Source: Mycolicibacterium goodii | GTDB taxonomy: Bacteria > Actinomycetota > Actinomycetes > Mycobacteriales > Mycobacteriaceae | Reading direction: 5' to 3' | Length of the DNA: 64,000 nucleotides | Assembly (NCBI RefSeq): GCF_001187505.1 | Contig: NZ_CP012150.1 | Location: forward strand, 1,674,001 to 1,738,000 | Part shown: one piece after another, positions 1 through 8,699 of the stretch | Position numbering within the stretch: position 1 is the first letter of the stretch | How the letters are laid out: each line of letters begins with the position of its first letter | Made by a program: the position numbers and the translations under genes | The notes under the pieces: generated by a model | What the model was told of the DNA's origin: nothing | The model's database searches: none | The model's input: the letters and a program-made list of their open reading frames with translations, nothing else

Positions 1-1276
1 CTTGTGTCAGTGCCTGGTCGAGGTCCCAGATGATGTCATCGGCGTCCTCGATGCCCACGCTGATGCGGATGAGCTCGGGGCCGACGCCACCGGCGGTCAA
101 CTGCTCGTCGGTGAGCTGGCGGTGCGTCGTGCTGGCCGGGTGCACCACGAGCGTGCGCACGTCGCCGATGTTGGCCAGGTGGCTCGCCAACTGGACGGAG
201 TTGATGAACTTCTCGCCTGCCGCGCGCCCGCCCTTGACGCCGAACGCGAACACCGCGCCGGGACCGTCGGGCAGGTACCGCTTGGCCCGGTCGTGGTGCG
301 GGTGCGATGGCAGGCCCGCCCAGCGCACGTAGGTGACGCGCGGGTCGGCCTCCAGCCACTCGGCGACCGCGCGGGCGTTGGCCAGGTGGGCGGCCATGCG
401 CTGCGGCAGTGTCTGCACACCCTGCAGCAGCTGGAAGGCCGACTGCGGGGCCAGGGTGGCGCCCAGATCGCGCAGCTGCTCGCTGCGCAGCTTGGTCAGA
501 AACCCGAACTCACCGAAGTTGCCCCACCAGCTCAACCCGCCGTACGACGCGACCGGTTCGGTCATCTGCGGGAATTTGCCTGCGCCCCAATCGAATTTGC
601 CGGCGTCGACCGCGACGCCACCGAGGGTGGTGCCGTGCCCGCCGATGAACTTGGTGGCCGAGTGCACGACGATGTCGGCGCCGTGTTCGATCGGCCTGCA
701 CAGCGCCGGCGTGGCCACCGTGCTGTCGACGACGAGCGGCACACCGGCGTCGCGGGCGACCTCGGCCAGACCCGTGAGGTCGGCGATCTCGCCGGACGGG
801 TTGGCGATCACCTCGGCGTAGATCAGCCGGGTGCGGTCGGTGACGGCCGCGGCGTAGTCGGCCGGATCGGTGCCGCCGACGAACGTGGTGTCGATGCCGA
901 ACCGGCGCAGCGAGACGTCGAGCTGCGTGACGGTGCCGCCGTAGAGGCTCGCGGCCGACACGATGTGGTCGCCCGCGCCCGCGAGCGCGGCGAACACCGC
1001 GAACTGGGCCGACAGACCGCTGGCCGTGGCCACCGCACCCAATCCGTTCTCCAGGCTCGCGATGCACTCCTCGAAGGCCGCGACGGTGGGATTGCCGATC
1101 CGGCTGTAGATGTTGCCGTATTTCTGCAGCGCGAACAGGTTGGCCGCATCGTCGGTGTCGTTGAAGACGAAGCTGGCATTGGCGTAGATCGGCGTCACCC
1201 TGGCACCGGTGGCAGCATCCGGACGTTGTCCGGCGTGTATGGCGCGGGTGGCCAGGCCGAAGGTTCGGTCAGTCAC
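1..1276 (-). CDS. O-acetylhomoserine/O-acetylserine sulfhydrylase-type PLP enzyme (3' end cut by window edge)
   Basis: A Cys/Met-metabolism PLP enzyme that would make homocysteine from O-acetylhomoserine and sulfide in the cytoplasm. The reading frame translates as [17 protein letters not shown], with the PLP-lysine region [15 protein letters not shown] near residue 205 and the family's ending [18 protein letters not shown]. About 425 codons are present; the family is about 430-450 residues, so only a few C-terminal residues and the stop lie outside. The GTG start at 1274-1276 is the only start that fits the family N-terminus; an ATG just upstream is out of frame. A perfect inverted repeat overlaps this start codon. 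Cystathionine gamma-lyase-type activity is an alternative. Confidence 0.88.
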   Translation of the reverse strand, partial: MTDRTFGLATRAIHAGQRPDAATGARVTPIYANASFVFNDTDDAANLFALQKYGNIYSRIGNPTVAAFEECIASLENGLGAVATASGLSAQFAVFAALAGAGDHIVSAASLYGGTVTQLDVSLRRFGIDTTFVGGTDPADYAAAVTDRTRLIYAEVIANPSGEIADLTGLAEVARDAGVPLVVDSTVATPALCRPIEHGADIVVHSATKFIGGHGTTLGGVAVDAGKFDWGAGKFPQMTEPVASYGGLSWWGNFGEFGFLTKLRSEQLRDLGATLAPQSAFQLLQGVQTLPQRMAAHLANARAVAEWLEADPRVTYVRWAGLPSHPHHDRAKRYLPDGPGAVFAFGVKGGRAAGEKFINSVQLASHLANIGDVRTLVVHPASTTHRQLTDEQLTAGGVGPELIRISVGIEDADDIIWDLDQALTQ

Positions 1277-1297
1277 GGGTAGTCATCAGTACCCGTG
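1274..1297 (-). promoter_or_regulatory. Inverted repeat overlapping the start codon of the sulfhydrylase gene
   Basis: CACGGGTA, eight bases, then TACCCGTG: a perfect 8-bp inverted repeat whose last three bases on the minus strand are the GTG start codon. There is no Shine-Dalgarno sequence upstream. It could be a repressor operator or an RNA hairpin hiding the start codon. This is seen in the sequence; the function is inferred. Confidence 0.45.
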
Positions 1298-1353
1298 GTG
1301 TGGGTGGCAGTCAAGCCATCCGCGCAGCGTGAACCGAATCGCGCCCGCACGCC

Positions 1354-1935
1354 TCACTTGGTGCCGCGCTGGGCGGCGATCTTCGCGAACCGGTCGGACA
1401 GCCGCTGCATCCGCAGCAGCAGCGACGCGCGCGGGCTGACGCTGCCCTCCAGATAGGTCGCGAACTCTTCGTTGGACACCCCGATGCGCGAGGCGAATTC
1501 CTGTGGTGCGAGCTTGGACCGGCGCAGCATGGCCTGGACCTGTTTGGCCACCTCGGCGCGCTCGGAGGCCTCCAGATGATCGCGGGTGCGCACGAGCACT
1601 TCGGCGAGCGCCTTGGAGACCCCGTACGGCCGTGCGGTCTCCAGCACCTCCTCGACCTGGCGGGCGGTGCGGCCGTAGGGATCCCGTTTGATCGCGGCGA
1701 CGATGCGCTGCCACACCATCAGGTCGTCGGTCTCGAGGGCGGCGCGGATCGCGGCAGTGGGCCAGTACTCGACCGGCCGGTCGTCGAACTGGCGTTGGGC
1801 TGCGCGCGGGCGGGCACCGGCCGGGCGCGGCCCCTGATTGTGTTGGCCCGTGGATCGGTCCGGGGACGGTTGTATCGGCGACATTCCTTTTCGACGCGCA
1901 TCCCGCATGTCCCGAACGTCGGGGGCCAACGTCAC
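1354..1935 (-). CDS. Conserved actinobacterial protein, Rv0201c-like, with a helix-turn-helix-like C-terminal part
   Basis: A 193-residue cytoplasmic protein of unknown function that occupies the place of Rv0201c next to mmpL11. The first 55 residues are polar and rich in Pro, Gln and Arg. Residues 60-110 (VEYWPTAAIRAALETDD) look like a small helical domain, and residues 145-180 (APQEFASRIGVSNEEFATYL) resemble a Cro/XRE-type helix-turn-helix. The GTG start overlaps the mmpL11 stop (GTGA), so the two are translationally coupled and co-transcribed. A DNA-binding or adaptor role is possible but unproven. Confidence 0.75.
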   Translation of the reverse strand: MTLAPDVRDMRDARRKGMSPIQPSPDRSTGQHNQGPRPAGARPRAAQRQFDDRPVEYWPTAAIRAALETDDLMVWQRIVAAIKRDPYGRTARQVEEVLETARPYGVSKALAEVLVRTRDHLEASERAEVAKQVQAMLRRSKLAPQEFASRIGVSNEEFATYLEGSVSPRASLLLRMQRLSDRFAKIAAQRGTK

Positions 1936-4790
1936 TTCGCCTCCTCCAGCATTGCTACCGCGACCGACAGGCAGCGCTGCCTGACCTTTTCCCAGTCCTC
2001 AGCCGCGTCGGGACCCGACATTCGGACATCGTGTTCGTCGGACGGCTGCGGGTCGGCCAGCCGGCGCACCAGCTGCGTGGCCACCCATCGGTTTCTTGGG
2101 TCTTGCCCACAGTAATACCGGTCCATGCCCGCCAGCACCAGAGCTGCAGTATGAGAATCCATCAAATCCACCAGCTGGGCGAACTCTTCGAAGTCCCTGG
2201 TGGTGTTGCGGCACATGATCAGATAGCCCTTGAGCCGCAGGGTTTCGGCCCCGGTGGGGATCTGCAGCCGGTCGCCCGTGGGCAGCTGCACGTTGGTGGT
2301 CTCGACAGGCCCGCGGCGCTCCACCGGGGCCTGCTCGGTCTCGGCCTCGGTCTGCAGCGCGTCGACCGCCACCGACAACCTGCCGCGCCACATCGTCACG
2401 GGGTGCAGCCCCGGTGCGGCGTGCATCGGTTTGCGCTGCGCGGACAGCCGCGTCGTCGGACGCGTGCAGCCGCTGAAGGCCAGCGGATCGGCGACGCTGA
2501 TCGTCTGGGGCGCAAGGGTTTTCATCCGAGCGGCGGTGCGCACCATCATGCGCAGATCGCTGCCGGTTGGCCCGAGCGCGGCGATGTTGTCGGGAATGAT
2601 GACCAGATCGGTCACCTCGATCTTGGGCAACGGTTTCTCGAAGTCCACCTCGGGCAGCACCCGGTCGAGCCAGCGCGGCAGCCACCAGTTCCACTGGTCG
2701 AACATCGCCATCAGCGCGGGCACCAGCACCAGCCGCACCACCGTGGCGTCGACCGCGATGGCGACCGCGCACGCGACACCGAGCTGGGCGACCAGCGGCA
2801 TGCCCGCGAACGCGAACCCGATGAACACCGCGATCATGATCAACGCCGCACTGGTGATGGTGCGGGCGCTGGTGCTCACGCCGTAGGCGACGGCGTCGCG
2901 GGTGTTGTTGGTCTGCAGGAACCGTTCCCGGATCCGGGTGAGCAGGAAGATCTCGTAGTCCATCGACAGGCCGAAGGTCATGGCGAGCACCAGCGGCGGG
3001 ATCGTGCTGTCCAGCGAATCGATCTTGGCGAAGCCCAACTGCTCCAGCCACCCCCACTGGAAGACCGCCACCAGGCTGCCGTACGCCGCGGCCACCGACA
3101 GCACGGTCATCAGCACGCCCTTGAACGCCAGCACCACCGAGCGGATCGACACCAGCAGCATCACGAACGCGATCAGCGCGACGAACACGAACACCAGCGG
3201 TTGCGTGGCCGACACCCGGTCGTCGAAGTCCTTGATGAGCGCCGTGGGTCCGCCCACGTCGATCGCGGCGTTGTCGCCCGCCGCGGCGGGCAGTTCGGCG
3301 CGCATCCAGTCGATGGCCTGGCGTGCGGCCATGTCCTCCGGATCCACCGAGAGCACCGCCGACAGCAGCGCGCTGTCCTTGTTGTCGGAGAGCACCGGCG
3401 GCTGCACCGAGATCACGTTGGGCGCCTTGGTCATCTGCTGGCGCACGGCCTCGACGGCCGCGGTCTCCGGCGGGCCGGACGCGTCGGCCTGGCCGGGGAA
3501 CGTCACCAGCACGCGAACCGGGCCGAGCGCACCGGGGCCCAGCGCGTCGGCGGCCGCGTTGACGCCGCCGCGGATCTCGTGGGTGGGTTCGAACTGCCGC
3601 TGCATGCTGTTGCCCAACACCATGTCGAACGCAGGCGCGGCCAGCACCAGCAGCAGGATCGCCGCCGCGGTCGCCGAAGCCCACGGCCTGCGCATCACCG
3701 CACCGGTCCACCGGGTCCAGAACCGCGACTGCGTGGCCTCGGCCCGCCGCGACCAGTGCAGGTACGACGACCGCTTCGCGGCGGCCTTGCCGAACGTGGC
3801 GAGCACCGCCGGCGTCAGCGTCGTCGACGTCAGCACCGCGATCGCGACCGCGAGGATTGCGCCGGTGGCCATCGACACCAGCACCGGGGTGTTGATCAGG
3901 TAGATACCGGTGACCGAGGCGATCACCGTCAGGCCGGACAGCGCCACCGCGAGCCCGGAGGTGGCCATCGCGGAGTCGATCGCATCCTGATGATCGCGGC
4001 CGGCCCGCAGTTCCTCGCGGAACCGCATCAGGATGAACAGCGAGTAGTCGATGGCCAGCGCGATGCCGAACATCGACACCGTCGACGTCACGAACACGCT
4101 CATCGTGGTGAACATCGACAGCAGATAGACCAGGCCCATGGTCACCACGACCGTGCAGACACCGAGCACCAGCGGCAGGGCCGCGGCCGCCAGCGACCCG
4201 AACACCGCGAGCAGCACGATCAGCACGATCGGCATGTTCCACTTCTCGGCCGCCGCGATGTCGTGCTTGGTGGCCTGCGTCGCCGCGGCGCCGAGCGCGC
4301 CCTGGCCGATGACGTAGAACTTGACCTTGCCGTTCTCGCTCTGCCCCGGCTCCTCGCCCTGGATGCCGACCTTCTGGCGCAGTTGCTTGGCGACATCGAC
4401 CGCGCCGGTGTTGTCGAACCCGAGCTGCAGCGTGATCACATACGGCCGGTCCGGCTGCGGCGCGGGTTGCTGGGGGTTGGGCACGATCGTGACGCTCGGC
4501 ACCTCGGCGGCGATCCGCTCCAGGTGGGCGACGGCGGAGTTCATGTCCTGGTAGGACGCGTCGGCGCGGGGCGCGGCGACCAAAGCCAGCGGAGATGCGC
4601 CCTGGTCGGGGAAGTGCTCCTCGAGTTGGCGCTGGACGTGCAGCGACTGAGAACCCTCGACCTCGAACCCGCCGCCGGTGAGGTTCGACGACTGGTTGAG
4701 AGCGAGGTAGACAGAGGGCACCAGGAGCAGCAACCACGTCGCGAACACCGCCCAGCGGAACCTGCGCAGAGTGCTGCTCAAGCGCATCAT
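1932..4790 (-). CDS. mmpL11: MmpL11, RND-family lipid transporter
   Basis: A 952-residue inner-membrane transporter of the MmpL group. In mycobacteria MmpL11 exports cell-envelope lipids (long-chain triacylglycerol and mycolate wax esters in biofilms) and has been linked to heme uptake. Two RND halves are visible: TM1 at about 13-33 followed by a periplasmic domain, TM clusters at about 187-340 and 530-760, and proton-relay Asp-Tyr pairs at 248-249 (LAIDYSLF) and 611-612 (LSMDYEIF). The last 190 residues form a cytoplasmic domain ending MLEEAK. I start at the ATG-ATG pair (MMRLSSTLRR), which matches the family; the frame stays open to 4931 but that extension is unlike MmpL11. It lies divergent from the hemophore genes, as in M. 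tuberculosis (Rv0202c/Rv0203). Confidence 0.95.
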   Translation of the reverse strand: MMRLSSTLRRFRWAVFATWLLLLVPSVYLALNQSSNLTGGGFEVEGSQSLHVQRQLEEHFPDQGASPLALVAAPRADASYQDMNSAVAHLERIAAEVPSVTIVPNPQQPAPQPDRPYVITLQLGFDNTGAVDVAKQLRQKVGIQGEEPGQSENGKVKFYVIGQGALGAAATQATKHDIAAAEKWNMPIVLIVLLAVFGSLAAAALPLVLGVCTVVVTMGLVYLLSMFTTMSVFVTSTVSMFGIALAIDYSLFILMRFREELRAGRDHQDAIDSAMATSGLAVALSGLTVIASVTGIYLINTPVLVSMATGAILAVAIAVLTSTTLTPAVLATFGKAAAKRSSYLHWSRRAEATQSRFWTRWTGAVMRRPWASATAAAILLLVLAAPAFDMVLGNSMQRQFEPTHEIRGGVNAAADALGPGALGPVRVLVTFPGQADASGPPETAAVEAVRQQMTKAPNVISVQPPVLSDNKDSALLSAVLSVDPEDMAARQAIDWMRAELPAAAGDNAAIDVGGPTALIKDFDDRVSATQPLVFVFVALIAFVMLLVSIRSVVLAFKGVLMTVLSVAAAYGSLVAVFQWGWLEQLGFAKIDSLDSTIPPLVLAMTFGLSMDYEIFLLTRIRERFLQTNNTRDAVAYGVSTSARTITSAALIMIAVFIGFAFAGMPLVAQLGVACAVAIAVDATVVRLVLVPALMAMFDQWNWWLPRWLDRVLPEVDFEKPLPKIEVTDLVIIPDNIAALGPTGSDLRMMVRTAARMKTLAPQTISVADPLAFSGCTRPTTRLSAQRKPMHAAPGLHPVTMWRGRLSVAVDALQTEAETEQAPVERRGPVETTNVQLPTGDRLQIPTGAETLRLKGYLIMCRNTTRDFEEFAQLVDLMDSHTAALVLAGMDRYYCGQDPRNRWVATQLVRRLADPQPSDEHDVRMSGPDAAEDWEKVRQRCLSVAVAMLEEAK

Positions 4791-5101
4791 GAACTGCTGG
4801 ATACGAAATCCCCGCTTTCTCTCCGGCAGGCTCGATGTCCTGTTGTCCCTGGCGTGTCTGAGCGAGAGCGTACCTGCACGCGGGTATCGTGGCGGCCCAC
4901 TCAATCGTTCTGATATCGCCCGCACGCGCACCGGCCGTTACCGCAGGCCGTTAACGAATCGGGCGGGCCCGGCGACATAGATGGCAAGATTGCCCCGACG
5001 ACGGTGCGCACATGGCGATGCGTCGGGGCCCGAATGTCGCCGATCGCAGCGTATGCAGCGTTTGCGAGAGGGACTCGATCGCAAACGAAGGAGCTTGTTG
5101 T
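4791..5101. promoter_or_regulatory. Divergent intergenic region between mmpL11 and the hemophore genes
   Basis: A 311-bp region with no credible gene. It must hold the promoters for both directions. Near the hemophore side are two perfect 9-bp inverted repeats: GCCCCGACG (4992-5000) with CGTCGGGGC (5021-5029), and CGTTTGCGA (5059-5067) with TCGCAAACG (5079-5087). The second ends directly against the Shine-Dalgarno AAGGAG (5088-5093). I could not pick out a convincing -35/-10 pair. Confidence 0.55.
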
Positions 5102-5671
5102 ATGAAGCCGGCCATCACCTGGGCGAAGCACGACCTGCGGCGCACGCTAGGAACGGTGTTCGTGGCGACCGCCGTCGGCGGTGGCGCGGCCGCCGCGCTG
5201 CTGGGCCCGTCGGCCACCGCCGCAACCGACCCGTGCGCGGCCAGTGAGGTCGCCCGCACGGTCGGCAAGGTGGCCACCGACACCGGCGACTACCTCGACG
5301 AGCATCCGCAGACCAACCAGGCGCTGACGACCATCAGCCAGCAGCAGGCCGGGCCCGCGACCCTCGCGTCGGTCAAGACCTACCTGGATGCCAACCCTCA
5401 GGTCGCCAAGGATCTGCAGAAGTTGCAGCAGCCGCTCACCACGCTGGGCACCCGGTGTCAGTTGCCGGTGACCCTGCCTCAGCTCCTGAGCCTGCTGCAA
5501 GCCGCCCAACAGCAGGGCGCAGCCGCCGCCGGAAGTTTGCCAGGCGGCCTTCCGTCGACCGCGACGGGTGCCGCGCAGGGGACGCTCGGCGCCGTGCAAC
5601 GCGCGCCCATCTCGCCGGTCTCGCAGGGCTCCGGACCGCTTCCCGGGCCCATCACGACCCCCAGCCGTTGA
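5102..5671 (+). CDS. Secreted hemophore-like heme-binding protein (Rv0203 family), copy 1
   Basis: A 189-residue exported protein of the mycobacterial hemophore family, in the position of Rv0203, which binds heme and passes it to MmpL11/MmpL3 domains. It has a signal peptide (MKPAITWAKHD, hydrophobic core 17-37, likely cleavage after ATA near residue 41) and then a helical domain with two cysteines, DPCAAS and TRCQLP, expected to form a disulfide. The C-terminal 60 residues are low-complexity Ala/Gly/Pro/Gln and longer than in the second copy. The start is fixed by AAGGAG eight bases before ATG 5102. It shares YLDEHP, YLDANPQ and the PLTTLGTRC ending with copy 2, so the pair arose by tandem duplication. 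Heme binding is family knowledge. Confidence 0.85.
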   Translation: MKPAITWAKHDLRRTLGTVFVATAVGGGAAAALLGPSATAATDPCAASEVARTVGKVATDTGDYLDEHPQTNQALTTISQQQAGPATLASVKTYLDANPQVAKDLQKLQQPLTTLGTRCQLPVTLPQLLSLLQAAQQQGAAAAGSLPGGLPSTATGAAQGTLGAVQRAPISPVSQGSGPLPGPITTPSR

Positions 5672-5676
5672 CCGCA

Positions 5677-5705
5677 GAGGCTTCGCGTCGCCCTTCCGAA
5701 GCCTC
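5677..5705 (+). terminator. Hairpin between the two hemophore genes
   Basis: GAGGCTTCG and CGAAGCCTC form a perfect 9-bp stem with an 11-base loop, five bases after the stop of the first hemophore gene. There is no U-tract, as is common for mycobacterial intrinsic terminators. It may attenuate read-through into the second copy. Confidence 0.5.
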
Positions 5706-5840
5706 CTGAGCTGCAATTTCGTCGGGTTCCGATATTGGTTTGCGTGCAAGGCAAGAAACTCGTCACAGATTCTGCTTAGCTTTTTACGCCGATAACCGTT
5801 TGGCGTTACGGCCATCCACTTCCGATGAAGGAGCTTGATC

Positions 5841-6227
5841 ATGTTGCTCTCGGCCAAGAATGCGCGGCGAGTGGTTGCTGGCGCGGCCGGCGCCGGCGCT
5901 GTAGCCGGTGCGATGCTGTTCGGTGCGATCCCCTCGGCGCTGGCCGACGAAGACCCGGCCCAGAACCCGCCCAACTGCACGGCCGCAGACCTGGCCGGCG
6001 TGGCGTCCGGCGTCTCGGCAGCGACCTCTGCCTACCTGTTCACCCATCCGGACGTGAACTGGTTCTTCACCAGCCTGGAAGGCCTGCCGCGCGAAGAGGT
6101 GAAGCCCAAGGTCGCCGACTACCTCAACAAGAACCCGCAGATCAAGGCCGAACTGACGGGTGTGCGCCAGCCGCTTGTGGACCTGAAGAATCGCTGCGGT
6201 TCCGCGCCGGCACCTGACCTGCCGTAG
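5841..6227 (+). CDS. Secreted hemophore-like heme-binding protein (Rv0203 family), copy 2
   Basis: A 128-residue exported paralogue of the preceding gene. The signal peptide spans residues 1-33 with ALA cleavage before DEDPAQ. The mature part contains NCTAAD and KNRCGS cysteines, and the motif [19 protein letters not shown] matches the corresponding stretch of copy 1. It lacks the long low-complexity tail. The ATG at 5841 is chosen because AAGGAG lies seven bases upstream; a TTG two codons earlier is less likely. It may be expressed from its own promoter in the 169-base gap, which also holds the hairpin at 5677-5705. Expected role: extracellular heme capture alongside MmpL11. Confidence 0.85.
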   Translation: MLLSAKNARRVVAGAAGAGAVAGAMLFGAIPSALADEDPAQNPPNCTAADLAGVASGVSAATSAYLFTHPDVNWFFTSLEGLPREEVKPKVADYLNKNPQIKAELTGVRQPLVDLKNRCGSAPAPDLP

Positions 6228-6244
6228 TTCGCGTGCGGGTGGAC

Positions 6245-6973
6245 ATGACCCCCGCCAGCGGTGAAGGACCGCGCGCGCCGGAGAGCGTCAACCGCACGGT
6301 CCTCATGGTCGACGACGACCCGGATGTCCGAACCTCGGTGGCTCGCGGCTTGCGGCACTCGGGGTTCGACGTCCGGGTCGCGGCGTCCGGCAAGGAAGCA
6401 TTGCGGCTGCTGTCCACAGAGTCGCACGATGCCCTCGTGCTGGATGTGCAGATGCCCGAACTCGACGGCGTCGCCGTGGTCACCGCCTTGCGTGCGCTGG
6501 GCAACGAGATTCCGATCTGCGTGCTGTCGGCACGCGACACCGTCAACGACCGGATCGCCGGGTTGGAGGCAGGTGCCGACGACTACCTGACCAAACCCTT
6601 CGACCTCGGCGAACTGGTCGCCCGGCTGCATGCGCTGCTGCGCCGGGCGAGCCACACCGACCAACCGTCCGACACCATGACCGTCGGGCCGGTCACCATC
6701 GACACCGCGCGCAGGCTGGTGTTCGTCAACGGTGAACGTGTCGATCTGACCAAGCGCGAGTTCGACCTGCTGGCGGTGCTCGCCGAGAACGCCGGCGTGG
6801 TGCTGTCCCGCCAGCGCCTCCTCGAACTGGTGTGGGGCTACGACTTCGACGTCGACACCAACGTGGCCGACGTCTTCATCTCCTATCTGCGGCGCAAGCT
6901 CGAACGCGACGGTGTGCCCCGTGTCATCCACACCGTGCGCGGCATCGGGTACGTGTTGCGGGAAGAGCCGTGA
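6245..6973 (+). CDS. OmpR/PhoB-family response regulator, PrrA-like
   Basis: A two-component DNA-binding regulator of 242 residues. The receiver domain (about 18-130) has the acidic pocket VDDDPD, phospho-acceptor Asp67 (LVLDVQMP), the Ser/Thr position LSARD and Lys in LTKPFD. The winged-helix output domain (about 145-240) has [17 protein letters not shown] and [10 protein letters not shown]. Receiver and linker closely resemble PrrA, and the kinase beside it resembles PrrB, so this is a paralogous Prr-type system. The start is uncertain: ATG 6245 is preferred, but a GTG at 6233 is in frame only six bases after the hemophore gene. It is transcribed in line with the hemophore genes, and the histidine kinase begins 20 bases downstream. 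Its regulon is not visible here. Confidence 0.88.
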   Translation: MTPASGEGPRAPESVNRTVLMVDDDPDVRTSVARGLRHSGFDVRVAASGKEALRLLSTESHDALVLDVQMPELDGVAVVTALRALGNEIPICVLSARDTVNDRIAGLEAGADDYLTKPFDLGELVARLHALLRRASHTDQPSDTMTVGPVTIDTARRLVFVNGERVDLTKREFDLLAVLAENAGVVLSRQRLLELVWGYDFDVDTNVADVFISYLRRKLERDGVPRVIHTVRGIGYVLREEP

Positions 6974-6993
6974 GCATCAGGGTCGGGAGCTGA

Positions 6994-8343
6994 GTGCGGC
7001 GCCTGCGTTTCCCCGCGTTCATCCGGTCGGCTTCGCTGCGCACCAGGGTGGCGGTCGCGGCTGCCGCCGCGGCGTCGGCCGTCGTCGCCGCGTTCACCAT
7101 CCTGACCTCGGTGGTGCTCGCGAGCAACGATGCGGCACAACTGGATCGGCGTCTGGATGCGATCGTCGACGCCAGCATCAACCCCGAACAACTGCAGGAC
7201 CCACAGCGCGGTGTGCTCACCACGGGGCGCACCCGAACCGGCGGCCAGGTGGTGTTCCAGCGCGGTTTCCAGCTCCCGGCGCTGCCGCCGGGCACCGCGA
7301 CCGTCGACGTGAACGGCGTTGACTACCGGGTACGCACCGTCGAGGTTCCCCAGCAGGGCGGCATCCTGATGTCGATCGGCATCCGTGCCGACAGCATCCT
7401 GTTGAGCGCCAACCGAATTCCGTTGTACGTCGCGGTCGGGGTGCTGACCGTCCTGGTGGCTGCCGGTCTGGGCTGGCTGCTCGCCGGCCCGGCGATCCGG
7501 CCGCTGCGCAAGCTGACCGAGCACACCTCCAAGTTGGGCAGCGGCACCGAAACCCTGCCCGAGGTGCGCGGTGTGCGGGAGGCCGAGGATCTCTCGGAGG
7601 CGATGTCGGGCATGCTGACCCGGCTCGCGGCCGCACAGCGCGCGACGACGAATTCGCTTCAGGCCGCCCAGGATTTCGCCGCCAACGCGGCCCACGAACT
7701 GCGCACCCCGTTGACCGCCATGCGGGCCGACCTCGACACGCTGCGCATCCACAATCTGCCCGAGGACGAACGCGCCGAGGTGGTCGCCGACCTGTCGCGC
7801 GCACAACGCCGCGTCGAGGCGATCATCACCGCACTGGGCCAACTCGCGTCCGGCCAACTGGCACAGGCCGAGGACCGCGAACTCATCGACATCACCGACA
7901 TGCTCGACCGGGTGGCGCGCGAGAACACCAGGGCCGACGCCGATGTGCGCATCGAGGTGCACGCCGACGACGACGTCGGGCTGATCCTCGGCTGGCCGGG
8001 CGGGCTGCGGATCGCCGTGGACAACCTGGTGCGCAACGCGATCACCCACGGTGAGGCGGGCCGGGTCGTGGTGTCCGCGCACCGTACCGGTCAGATGCTG
8101 ACCATCGTCGTCGACGACAACGGCCGAGGGCTACCGGTCGAGGAGCACGAGACCGTGCTGGGCCGGTTCCGCCGCGGCAGCACGGCCGCAGCGGGCGGTT
8201 CGGGTCTGGGGTTGGCGCTCGTGGCCCAGCAGGCCGAGTTGCACGGCGGGCAGATCAAGCTGTCCGACGGCCCGCTCGGTGGTCTGCGCGCGACCCTGAC
8301 GCTGTCGATCGCACCGACCGGCCCGGCCGATCAGCCGGCCTGA
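6994..8343 (+). CDS. Sensor histidine kinase, PrrB-like
   Basis: A membrane sensor kinase of 449 residues that would phosphorylate the adjacent regulator. TM1 is at about 20-43, an extracytoplasmic sensor of roughly 100 residues follows, TM2 is at about 147-168, then HAMP, the H-box AAHELRTPLTAMRAD with His at about 234, N-box NLVRNAITHG, G1 box DDNGRGL and G2 box GGSGLGLAL. The GTG at 6994 follows GGGAG by four bases and starts 21 bases after the regulator stop, so the two are one operon. The extracytoplasmic part has no recognisable ligand domain. The 3' end overlaps the convergent DUF3054 gene by 13 bases. Confidence 0.9.
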   Translation: MRRLRFPAFIRSASLRTRVAVAAAAAASAVVAAFTILTSVVLASNDAAQLDRRLDAIVDASINPEQLQDPQRGVLTTGRTRTGGQVVFQRGFQLPALPPGTATVDVNGVDYRVRTVEVPQQGGILMSIGIRADSILLSANRIPLYVAVGVLTVLVAAGLGWLLAGPAIRPLRKLTEHTSKLGSGTETLPEVRGVREAEDLSEAMSGMLTRLAAAQRATTNSLQAAQDFAANAAHELRTPLTAMRADLDTLRIHNLPEDERAEVVADLSRAQRRVEAIITALGQLASGQLAQAEDRELIDITDMLDRVARENTRADADVRIEVHADDDVGLILGWPGGLRIAVDNLVRNAITHGEAGRVVVSAHRTGQMLTIVVDDNGRGLPVEEHETVLGRFRRGSTAAAGGSGLGLALVAQQAELHGGQIKLSDGPLGGLRATLTLSIAPTGPADQPA

Positions 8344-8699
8344 GCCTTGCGACGCGCGGCGGTCAGCGCGCCGCGCCAGCCCAGCAGCAGTACCCCGGTC
8401 ACCAGCGAGGCGACCACGATGAAGCTGACGGCGACGCCCGCCGAGGTGAGCTTGCGCAGCAGCATGCCGACCGCCACGGTGCACAACCACACCGCGATCC
8501 CGGTGGGCGCCAACGACGTCGGGCGCTGCCAGCCGCGCGACACCACCCAGCCGACGAGCGTGCCGACCAGGAACGGCCAGGCCGTCTCGGCGACCCCGGA
8601 TATCGTGATCCCCTCGGCGTGGCTGCGTCTGCCGATCGTGCAGAACACCACCACGCAGACCAGATCGGCCAGCAGGGCACGGGCGCTAGTCGCTCGCAT
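8331..8699 (-). CDS. DUF3054 small membrane protein
   Basis: A 122-residue integral membrane protein with four predicted helices (about 8-24, 38-55, 66-84, 88-107). It matches DUF3054, a family of unknown function common in Actinobacteria; the motif FCTIGRRSH near the N-terminus is characteristic. It is the third gene of a minus-strand operon: its ATG lies inside the end of the M23 lipoprotein gene (14-base overlap), which indicates translational coupling. No catalytic residues are apparent. Confidence 0.8.
   Translation of the reverse strand: MRATSARALLADLVCVVVFCTIGRRSHAEGITISGVAETAWPFLVGTLVGWVVSRGWQRPTSLAPTGIAVWLCTVAVGMLLRKLTSAGVAVSFIVVASLVTGVLLLGWRGALTAARRKAQAG

Noticed and set aside
2..1282. 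A 426-codon plus-strand frame over the sulfhydrylase gene
   Set aside because: The minus-strand frame gives a complete PLP-enzyme signature; the plus-strand product has none.
2031..4913. A 960-codon plus-strand frame antisense to mmpL11
   Set aside because: Its product is rich in His, Arg, Gln and Asp without family motifs, as expected for the mirror frame of a G+C-rich gene. The opposite strand is a clear MmpL protein.
4791..4931. N-terminal extension of MmpL11 in the same open frame
   Set aside because: The additional 47 residues are basic and unlike any MmpL N-terminus, while the MMRLSSTLRR start matches the family.
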